Positions 1 to 5,118 of a stretch of 5,142 nucleotides of DNA are shown in pieces. The stretch comes from Enterobacteriaceae endosymbiont of Plateumaris sericea (GTDB taxonomy: Bacteria > Pseudomonadota > Gammaproteobacteria > Enterobacterales > Enterobacteriaceae), in NCBI RefSeq assembly GCF_012562605.1, contig NZ_CP046225.1, positions 1 through 5,142 on the forward strand. Direction: 5' to 3'. Under the pieces are notes generated by a model. The model ran no database searches, was not told the DNA's origin, and saw only the letters and a program-made list of their open reading frames with translations. The position numbers and the translations under genes were made by a program. Each line of letters begins with the position of its first letter. Within the stretch, counting starts at the first letter, position 1.

Positions 1-2769
1 ATGAAAAAATTTTTTTATTTTTTTAAAAAATTTCTAATTTTATATTTAATAAATTTTAAATATAAAAAAATATTTAATTTTAATAGTAAATTAAAATTAA
101 TTTTTGTAATATTTTTTCTATTTGTAAATAATCTGAATATTATGGCTAATCAATTACACCATAAAAAAATAAATGTTAATAAAATTAATTATTTCAAAAA
201 GAAAAAATATCATTCTTTAAAATTCTCTGAGAAAAAAAAATTATATTTTATTAATAGTAATGATTTAGAAAATCATTCTATAAATGTTCCTAAAATTAAT
301 GCAGAATTAAATAATAGAAGAGAATTATATAAAAAAATGTTTCCTCAAGATAATTCATTACAATCATTTGAAAATAATAATTTTAATCAAAAAAATTTAT
401 TCGATTTAATATTAGAAACTAAAAATATAATAGAAATAGGATTAAATAACAAAGAAAAATTATATAAAATTTTACAAAATAATTTTTTTAATACTGTCAC
501 TGAAGAATTAAATAATCAAATAAATTCTGGAATAAAAGATATATTTGGTTTATTTAATCTTAAAGGCAAAAGTTTAATAAGTTTAAACTTAGATGAAAAT
601 TTAGTTTTAGATAATTCTGAAATTAAAATTTTATTTTCACTTTTTGAAAAAAACGAATATTTATTTTTTTTTCAAGATGGTATTCACAAATCTGATAATA
701 GAAATCAAATAAATTTAGGAATTGGTTTTCGTAAATTTTATAAAGATTATATGTTAGGTATAAATAACTTTTTAGATTATGATATTATTCATGAAAATAC
801 AAGAACTAGTGTTGGTATAGAATATTGGCAAGATTTTTTTAAATTAAGTGCAAATGCTTATATTAGATTGAGTGGATGGAATCATTTAGATCAACAAAAA
901 ACTTTTTTTAATGATCATATTAATCCACTTGAAAAAAATAAATTTTTTAATTATAATGAATATTATGAAAGACCTGCTAACGGATGGGATGTTAGATTAG
1001 AAGGATCTTTCCCTAAAATACCAGAAATTACTTTAAAATTTTCTTATGAAAGATATTATGGTAATATAGGATTTAAAGAAAAAGAATTTAGTTTTGAACA
1101 TGAAAAATTATTTTTTCCATATATAATGACTGCAGGAATTTCTTATAGACCTATACCTGCATTAGTTTTTTTTTGTGGAAAAACATTAACTTTATCAGGA
1201 GATAGTAATACTAATTTTGGTATTAGTTTAGAATTTCAGTTTGGTATGCCTTGGAATAATCAAATTCATCCTAACAAACGATTATTAGTAAATAAATCTT
1301 CTATAAGAAAAAATAAATATGATTTTGTAAATAGAAATGATAATATTATTTTAGAATATAGAAAAGAACATATAGTTAAATTAAAAACAATAAAAAAAAT
1401 AGTTAATTATCCTGGAACTGAGAATTCTTTAAATGTAAAAGTTGATACAATTGATTTTTTTAAAGGTCTAATTTTTAATAATTTAATTGAATTTAATAAA
1501 AATAATGGTTATATTAAAAAAGATGTAGGTGAGAATTATATTCTTGTATTACCTAATTATAATTTTCAAAATATTAGTAAAAATCATTATTTAATAAAAG
1601 TAACAGCTTTTGATATAAATAATAATAAATCTACATCTTATGTAGATGTTACTGTTTTAAAACCTCCTATTAATAAAAATTTTTCAACATTTACTGCTTT
1701 TCCTAAACAAATATTAGTAAATAGAGAATCTACAAAAATTGTATTTGAAGCAAGAGATATGAATAATAATATAATTGCTCATATAAAAAATATAGAATTT
1801 TTAGTTAATGAAGGAGTAGTTAATAAACGTAATATTCGTATTTCTAAGATAATTGAAAATCCTAAAGGAACATATACTGCTAAAGTAATTTCTTTAACTA
1901 CTGCTAAACTTATTTTAAGAGTAAAAATAGATAAAAAAATTGATAAAAATTTATCTGATGTAGTTACTGTAATAAATCCTTCAGCAGATAATATACAAAT
2001 TGTTGCTAATACTTATAAATGTAAGATTAGTGATGTAGTTCGTATGACCATAATTGTTTTTGATAAAAAAGGTAGTAGATTAGGTAATGCTCCAGTTAGA
2101 ATAGAAACAAGATCTATTAGAGATCGTCAAGGTAAAATACGTAAAGATTCTGGATTATTACATATTCATAATTTAAGAACAGGACAAATATCTATTGGTA
2201 GAAAATTCTTATTTTATACAAATAGTTTTGGAGAAATACCTTTAAGAATGTCTGATCCTAAAGGTATTGGTGTTAAAACTGAATTAGATTTTATTGCTGA
2301 AGATTATATAAGAAAAAGAATGTCTTTTATATTTACAGTAGTTACAAGTCCTGATGTTCCTGAAGCAAATATGTATGGACATATGCAAGATATTATAGAA
2401 GTTAATAAAGTAAAATTTCTTAGACCCCCATTAATGCAAGAATATAGAGGTGATGTTGTACGTCATCATCTAAATGAAGATTGGGCAGCATTAACTTGGG
2501 ATAATGGAGTTTCATATTGTAGAACTATTCAACATGGTGATATTCCAGAAAAATATAAATTAAAATATCTTTTAGATGCACATGGTGATGATATTTTTAG
2601 TATTTATGGATGGCCTATAACTACAGATTTTGTAGAAGTGTGGAGTGCTAGTTGGATAATAAAAGCATATATTAAAAGACCTTTATACTATTATTATGAT
2701 TTTTCAACAAAAGAGGAAGTTGAAGGAATTAATAGTTCTTCTTTTGCAGTAACTTGTGAAGTTAAATAA
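1..2769 (+). CDS. Intimin/invasin-family inverse autotransporter adhesin
   Basis: Outer-membrane adhesin: a beta-barrel anchors the protein and exports its C-terminal part to the cell surface. Residues 1-50 form a long signal peptide (Lys/Phe-rich start, hydrophobic stretch about 31-45, likely cleavage near IMA|NQ at 49), typical of this family. Residues 50-180 are low-complexity Asn/Lys-rich with no clear LysM domain. The barrel spans about 185-418, with family signatures FFQDGIHKSDNR (223-234), NLGIGFRKF (238-246), YWQDFFKLSANAYIRLSGW (275-293), ERPANGWDVRLEG (323-335) and FSYERYYGN (347-355). NRNDNIILEYRK (444-455) matches the conserved segment after the barrel. Ig-like domains follow (about 475-555, 560-660, 665-785). 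The C-terminal domain (about 790-922) has NEDWAALTW, YGWP and WSAS motifs; C840 and C919 are spaced like the terminal disulphide of intimin and invasin. It somewhat resembles the ends of SinH/RatA-type Salmonella proteins. The internal ATG at 142 is rejected because it would remove the signal peptide. The ligand is unknown. Confidence 0.93.
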   Translation: MKKFFYFFKKFLILYLINFKYKKIFNFNSKLKLIFVIFFLFVNNLNIMANQLHHKKINVNKINYFKKKKYHSLKFSEKKKLYFINSNDLENHSINVPKINAELNNRRELYKKMFPQDNSLQSFENNNFNQKNLFDLILETKNIIEIGLNNKEKLYKILQNNFFNTVTEELNNQINSGIKDIFGLFNLKGKSLISLNLDENLVLDNSEIKILFSLFEKNEYLFFFQDGIHKSDNRNQINLGIGFRKFYKDYMLGINNFLDYDIIHENTRTSVGIEYWQDFFKLSANAYIRLSGWNHLDQQKTFFNDHINPLEKNKFFNYNEYYERPANGWDVRLEGSFPKIPEITLKFSYERYYGNIGFKEKEFSFEHEKLFFPYIMTAGISYRPIPALVFFCGKTLTLSGDSNTNFGISLEFQFGMPWNNQIHPNKRLLVNKSSIRKNKYDFVNRNDNIILEYRKEHIVKLKTIKKIVNYPGTENSLNVKVDTIDFFKGLIFNNLIEFNKNNGYIKKDVGENYILVLPNYNFQNISKNHYLIKVTAFDINNNKSTSYVDVTVLKPPINKNFSTFTAFPKQILVNRESTKIVFEARDMNNNIIAHIKNIEFLVNEGVVNKRNIRISKIIENPKGTYTAKVISLTTAKLILRVKIDKKIDKNLSDVVTVINPSADNIQIVANTYKCKISDVVRMTIIVFDKKGSRLGNAPVRIETRSIRDRQGKIRKDSGLLHIHNLRTGQISIGRKFLFYTNSFGEIPLRMSDPKGIGVKTELDFIAEDYIRKRMSFIFTVVTSPDVPEANMYGHMQDIIEVNKVKFLRPPLMQEYRGDVVRHHLNEDWAALTWDNGVSYCRTIQHGDIPEKYKLKYLLDAHGDDIFSIYGWPITTDFVEVWSASWIIKAYIKRPLYYYYDFSTKEEVEGINSSSFAVTCEVK

Positions 2770-2813
2770 TTTTATAGAGTATAAAAAAATAAAAATATGT
2801 AGTTGTTTTTTTT

Positions 2814-2853
2814 GTCAAAATTTAATAAAAATATATTTTTATTAAATTTTGAC
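2814..2853. repeat. Perfect 40-bp palindrome between convergent genes
   Basis: Positions 2814-2833 are exactly reverse-complementary to 2834-2853 with no spacer; the arms begin GTCAAAATTT. It lies 44 bp after the adhesin stop and 40 bp before the pheA stop. On the + strand the stem is followed by T5 (2854-2858), so it could act as a weak intrinsic terminator for the adhesin. Each arm has only two G/C bases. On the - strand the stem would be followed by an A run, so it does not look bidirectional. A cruciform or replication-related role is also possible. Confidence 0.9.
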
Positions 2854-2878
2854 TTTTTAAAAAATATTTAACTTTTTT

Positions 2879-2900
2879 AAAAAAATAAAAATTTTATTTT
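2879..2900 (-). terminator. A/T-only hairpin overlapping the pheA stop codon
   Basis: On the - strand AAAATAAAA (2900-2892) pairs with TTTTATTTT (2890-2882) around a single central base and runs into further T (2881-2879). The pheA stop codon TAA (2896-2894) lies inside the left arm. The form is that of an intrinsic terminator, but the stem has no G/C pair, so real termination strength is uncertain. Nearly the same sequence ends repA. Confidence 0.4.
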
Positions 2901-3574
2901 GTTAATACTAGAAATTTTGTTTTATTATTTATTTTATTTGATAAAAATAAAGTTTTGATTATATTTAAATTATATAATTTAGCTGTTTCTTTATTTCCTA
3001 TTGCAGCAAAATATTTTGATTTAAATATAGATATTTTTTTTATTGCATCAGCTGTACTATCACAAATATTTTTTTTCCAAAGAGGATATTTATCAATAAA
3101 AATACTACATTGTTTGAATGGTTCAGAATGACTAAAAATAGTGTTAATATCATTAATATTAGTAATATTACTATATGAAATTAAACAATGTTTAATTGGA
3201 ATTTTAAATTGATAAAAAATTTTTAAAGAATTATATTTTAATAATAATTTATTTACTTCTTTTATTTTTCCAGAACAATTATTTTCTATAGGTACTATAG
3301 CAAAATTAATAATATTTTTTTCTATAGAAAAAAATATTTCAGAAAAACTATTACAACTTACATTAAAAATTTTTTTTCTAGAAAAAAAATTTTTAATGTA
3401 AGTTAAAGTAGCTAAATAAGAATAAGTACCTTGAGGGCCTAAAAATGCTATACTTATAGAACTATTCTTCTGTATATTAAAATCTACATTTTCAATAAAA
3501 TTTTTTAAATTACTAATATTTATTATATTATTTGAAAAATAAAATTTAAAATTTGTATAAATATCATTAATCAT
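2894..3574 (-). CDS. pheA: Prephenate dehydratase domain of PheA, lacking chorismate mutase and ACT domains
   Basis: Predicted to convert prephenate to phenylpyruvate (loss of water and CO2), the penultimate step of phenylalanine synthesis, in the cytosol. Residues 40-224 align with the dehydratase domain of the E. coli P-protein: IAFLGPQGTYS (42-52), VPIEN (94-98), SHSEPFKQC (148-156), STADA (173-177), AAIGN (190-194) and the end TKFLVL (219-224). Residues important in E. coli are kept: E97 and N98, S148, Q155, and T219 of the TRF motif, here TKF. E. coli E232 corresponds to D172. At 226 residues it is far shorter than the usual ~386. Only a linker-like stretch (1-39) remains before the domain, and the protein stops where the ACT domain would begin. 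No ACT remnant is visible downstream. Phenylalanine feedback control should therefore be absent, and chorismate mutase must come from elsewhere. The frame is intact, so it is not called a pseudogene. No Shine-Dalgarno is visible. repA ends 62 bp upstream on the same strand. Confidence 0.93.
   Translation of the reverse strand: MINDIYTNFKFYFSNNIINISNLKNFIENVDFNIQKNSSISIAFLGPQGTYSYLATLTYIKNFFSRKKIFNVSCNSFSEIFFSIEKNIINFAIVPIENNCSGKIKEVNKLLLKYNSLKIFYQFKIPIKHCLISYSNITNINDINTIFSHSEPFKQCSIFIDKYPLWKKNICDSTADAIKKISIFKSKYFAAIGNKETAKLYNLNIIKTLFLSNKINNKTKFLVLTK
3311..3338. repeat. Perfect 28-bp palindrome inside pheA
   Basis: Positions 3311-3324 are exactly reverse-complementary to 3325-3338, with no spacer, centred on TCTA/TAGA and flanked by T7/A7 runs. 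It encodes approximately codons 80-88 (IFFSIEKNI). That segment aligns without gaps to E. coli PheA, so the palindrome seems to have arisen by substitution within inherited coding sequence. Confidence 0.92.
3355..3404. repeat. Perfect 50-bp palindrome inside pheA
   Basis: Every base from 3355 to 3379 pairs with its partner from 3404 back to 3380; symmetry breaks at 3354/3405. The arms start AACTTACATT and the centre is CTAG flanked by T8 and A8. It encodes about residues 58-73 of PheA (TYIKNFFSRKKIFNVS). By my remembered alignment, PheA is about two residues longer than E. coli PheA in this stretch. The mRNA could form a 25-bp stem. Confidence 0.95.
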
Positions 3575-3604
3575 AAATTATGATAATAAAAATTTTGAAC
3601 ATAT

Positions 3605-3617
3605 TGATATTATATCA
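3605..3617 (-). promoter_or_regulatory. Candidate pheA -10 element within a small dyad
   Basis: A perfect TATAAT on the - strand (3614-3609) lies inside a dyad TGATAT-T-ATATCA, about 35 bases upstream of the pheA ATG. No convincing -35 lies 16-18 bp upstream, where only T-rich sequence is found. pheA may instead be read through from repA. A second dyad (ATCATAA, one base, TTATGAT; 3570-3584) overlaps the pheA start codon and could affect initiation. Confidence 0.25.
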
Positions 3618-3618
3618 T

Positions 3619-3644
3619 AAAAAAATAAAAATTGTTTTATTTTT
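3619..3644 (-). terminator. A/T-only hairpin overlapping the repA stop codon
   Basis: On the - strand AAAAATAAAA (3644-3635) pairs with TTTTATTTTT (3630-3621) across a CAAT loop and continues into T. The repA stop TAA (3639-3637) lies in the left arm. It could terminate or attenuate transcription between repA and pheA. The stem has only A-T pairs, so strength is uncertain. Apart from a CAA insertion at the loop, its core matches the hairpin at the pheA stop. Confidence 0.4.
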
Positions 3645-4494
3645 CGATATGTACAAAATCATGAATATCAATTAAACATTTCCATCCTGTTGCTAATGAA
3701 ACTTCTTTAAGGGATTTTTTTAAATTTTGTCTAAATTTCCAAAGAATATTAATATTACTACCACAAAGTTTATATAAAGTATTTACTTTATAAGGTAAAG
3801 GTATATTATGAGAACAATAAAAACAATGTATCCATTGTGATAATGACTTACCTTTTAATTTCATTCGTTCTTTTAAAGAAACTCCTGTCCACATTGTATC
3901 AGAAAAAAAATAAATTATTTTTTTATTTAAAATAATTATATGTTCCTTTGTTTTTTCATTTCTATACCATTCATGTAATAAATGACCCATATAAAAAAAA
4001 TATTCATTTCTTATTTCTATTCCACATACAGATAATCTAACTAAACAAGATTTTAACCATTCATAATCACTTTTACCAGTATTTCTATTTATAGATTTTA
4101 AAAAATCATAAGATTTAAATTGAACTTTTTCTCCTAAAGGAACTTTTTTTAATCTATGTAAACATTCTAACCAAACATCTAAATCAGATTGATCTAAACT
4201 TTCACCTGTAAATCGTATATAAATATTATTTAATGTTGCTTTTAAAACATTTTTTTCATATTTTCTATAACCTTTTTTAATAACACCAAATAATGAACTA
4301 CGTAACATTATATTAGGAACAGCTCTTTTACTATTTGAAATAATAGGCATTCTTTTTTTAATAAAAATATTTTCATCTTCTTTTGAAATATTAGATGAAT
4401 TAAATAAAATTTTTTTATTTTTATTACAAGACGAAATTCTACTATTACTTTTACTAGCTAATTTACTAATTCTAGTATACAGAGATTTATACAT
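3637..4494 (-). CDS. TrfA-family plasmid replication initiator (RepA)
   Basis: Initiator that would bind the iterons at 4687-4766, open the origin and recruit host helicase and polymerase. Residues 58-285 follow IncP/RK2 TrfA closely: AVPNIMLRSSLFGVIKKG (58-75), RFTGESLDQSDLDVW (94-108), PLGEKVQF (119-126), INRNTGKSDYEWLK (135-148), GHLLHEWYRNE (170-180), GKSLSQWIHCFYCSH (215-229), LYKLCGSN (240-247), FRQNLKKSL (254-262) and the end DFVHIEK. These cover the tandem winged-helix region. Length 285 equals, from memory, the short TrfA form of RK2. Residues 1-55 are poorly conserved and Lys/Ser/Asn-rich; I see no QLSLF-type beta-clamp motif there. The start at 4494 is the first in-frame ATG; an ATG at 4506 opens only a two-codon ORF. 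No Shine-Dalgarno is visible. The nearest iteron is about 190 bp upstream of the start codon, a usual arrangement for iteron plasmids. pheA follows after 62 bp. Confidence 0.92.
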   Translation of the reverse strand: MYKSLYTRISKLASKSNSRISSCNKNKKILFNSSNISKEDENIFIKKRMPIISNSKRAVPNIMLRSSLFGVIKKGYRKYEKNVLKATLNNIYIRFTGESLDQSDLDVWLECLHRLKKVPLGEKVQFKSYDFLKSINRNTGKSDYEWLKSCLVRLSVCGIEIRNEYFFYMGHLLHEWYRNEKTKEHIIILNKKIIYFFSDTMWTGVSLKERMKLKGKSLSQWIHCFYCSHNIPLPYKVNTLYKLCGSNINILWKFRQNLKKSLKEVSLATGWKCLIDIHDFVHIEK

Positions 4495-4521
4495 TAATTA
4501 TTTCATAGTTAAATTTATATT

Positions 4522-4545
4522 TTGTAAAATTAATTTACAATTATA
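4522..4545 (-). promoter_or_regulatory. Operator-like dyad with overlapping -10 upstream of repA
   Basis: TTGTAAA (4522-4528) and TTTACAA (4534-4540) are perfect inverted repeats around a 5-bp spacer, 28-46 bp upstream of the repA ATG. A perfect TATAAT on the - strand (4545-4540) abuts the dyad, placing a possible transcription start inside it. No good -35 is visible for this -10. Autoregulation of the initiator gene through such a dyad is common in iteron plasmids. The dyad does not resemble the iterons, so binding by RepA is only a guess. Confidence 0.35.
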
Positions 4546-4597
4546 ATAAAAAATTATTTTAAAAATAAACAACTTCAAAATAAACACATAAAACATT

Positions 4598-4626
4598 ATT
4601 TTCTAATAATTTTAAATAAATGTCAA
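4598..4626 (-). promoter_or_regulatory. Candidate sigma-70 promoter for repA
   Basis: The - strand carries a perfect -35 TTGACA (4626-4621), a 17-bp spacer, and GAAAAT (4603-4598) as a -10 that keeps the key second A and final T. Transcription would start near 4590 and give a leader of roughly 100 bases containing the 4522-4540 dyad. A G/C-containing consensus -35 stands out in this background. Confidence 0.5.
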
Positions 4627-4627
4627 G

Positions 4628-4661
4628 TTTTATAAATATATTTTTATAATTATTTATAAAA
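4628..4661. repeat. 11-bp inverted repeat between the repA promoter and the iterons
   Basis: TTTTATAAATA (4628-4638) pairs perfectly with TATTTATAAAA (4651-4661) around a 12-bp A/T-only spacer. It sits directly upstream of the repA -35 and 25 bp from the first iteron. It may be part of the origin or chance symmetry in A/T-only DNA. Confidence 0.4.
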
Positions 4662-4686
4662 AATTTTTAAAATAATATAAGTAAAA

Positions 4687-4766
4687 ATAGAAGGTAGCAA
4701 GACTCGGGATAGAAGGTAGCAAGACTCGGGATAGAAGGTAGCAAGACTCGGGATAGAAGGTAGCAA
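4687..4766. repeat. Origin iterons: three perfect 22-bp tandem repeats plus a 14-bp partial copy
   Basis: Each unit is ATAGAAGGTAGCAA followed by GACTCGGG. Full copies lie at 4687-4708, 4709-4730 and 4731-4752; a fourth at 4753-4766 has only the first 14 bases. All copies are identical. The unit is half G+C in DNA that is otherwise roughly four-fifths A+T. A period of about two helical turns puts sites on one face of the helix; RK2 iterons have similar 22-23-bp spacing. With a TrfA-type gene next door these are best read as RepA-binding sites of the vegetative origin, with the 14-bp part as the minimal candidate site. The sequence itself is unlike the RK2 iteron as I remember it. Confidence 0.88.
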
Positions 4767-4786
4767 AAAATTAATAATTAATAACG

Positions 4787-4799
4787 TAATTATTTGATT
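4787..4799 (-). promoter_or_regulatory. Candidate IHF site beside the iterons
   Basis: TAATTATTTGATT matches the reverse form of the IHF consensus (YAA-N4-TTGATW) at every fixed position, 20 bp from the last iteron. IHF bends several plasmid origins. A/T-rich DNA produces this motif often, and IHF presence in this host is not shown. Confidence 0.25.
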
Positions 4800-4830
4800 T
4801 AAATAATGATTTTAAGATTTGAATAAAAAT

Positions 4831-4881
4831 ATATAATCTTTTATAATCTTTTATAATCTTATATAAAAAAAGATATCTTTT
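4831..4881. other. A+T-rich 10-bp repeats and dyad: probable DNA unwinding element
   Basis: Three consecutive 10-mers (4831-4840, 4841-4850, 4851-4860) read ATATAATCTT, TTATAATCTT and TTATAATCTT. They are followed by the 14-bp palindrome AAAAGATATCTTTT (4868-4881). Tandem A+T-rich repeats beside iterons are the usual melting site of iteron origins, and the repeats start about 65 bp from the last iteron. The TATAAT inside each copy could also act as -10 elements. The whole region is so A+T-rich that other stretches could melt as well. Confidence 0.5.
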
Positions 4882-5089
4882 AAAATATATTAAGTATATA
4901 AATATTTTTTCTTATAATACTTGAAATAAATAAAAAAAAAGATATAATTTAAAAAATATCTATTTATAAAAAAGTTTTCTATATAAATTATATTTTACTC
5001 ATAAAAAAATAAGGGAACATAAACTATAAAAATTAAAACAATTAAATAATATAAATACACATAAAAAATATAAAATTCATAACTACATG
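4882..5089. other. A+T-rich intergenic stretch without a recognised gene
   Basis: All frames are closed by frequent stops and no RNA gene is recognised. An inverted pair AGATAT/ATATCT lies near 4940-4963. A short G-run, AAGGGAACAT near 5011-5020, is the only G/C-rich spot. Two weak DnaA-box-like strings (see rejected items) are not convincing. Together with 4495-4881 this makes the 648-bp non-coding control and origin region. Confidence 0.6.
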
Positions 5090-5118
5090 TTAAAAACAAG
5101 ATTTAATTAATCTAAAAT
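5090..5118 (+). promoter_or_regulatory. Candidate sigma-70 promoter for the adhesin (across the circle junction)
   Basis: TTAAAA at 5090-5095 and TAAAAT at 5113-5118 are separated by exactly 17 bp. The -10 matches consensus at 5 of 6 positions and the -35 at 4 of 6. If the molecule is circular, the adhesin ATG follows 24 bases after the -10, giving a very short leader. The only ribosome-site candidate is a weak AGAAA at 5131-5135. In DNA this rich in A+T such matches arise easily, so confidence is limited. Confidence 0.35.

Noticed and set aside
142..2769. Alternative adhesin start at the ATG at 142
   Set aside because: It would remove the hydrophobic signal segment needed for export; the long N-terminus is typical of the family.
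2814..2853. XerCD/dif or cer-type resolution site
   Set aside because: Such sites have two different 11-bp arms around a 6-8 bp centre; this is a continuous perfect palindrome with no matching arm sequences.
241..3197. Short hairpins with 8-bp arms and 3-base loops at 259-277, 1629-1647 and 3179-3197
   Set aside because: Isolated short symmetries within coding sequence are expected at this composition and lack the length of the three long palindromes.
2894..3574. pheA as a pseudogene
   Set aside because: The frame is open, the dehydratase motifs and catalytic residues persist to the last strand, and truncation falls at domain boundaries.
4498..4506. Minus-strand ATG AAA TAA just upstream of repA as a leader peptide
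   Set aside because: Two codons with no ribosome site; probably chance.
4687..4766. CRISPR-like array
   Set aside because: The whole 22-bp unit repeats with no unique spacers, there are under four copies, and no cas gene is present; iterons explain it better.
4576..5061. DnaA boxes near 4582-4590 (ATAAACACA) and 5053-5061 (AAATACACA)
   Set aside because: Each has two mismatches to TTATNCACA, which is common by chance in this composition.
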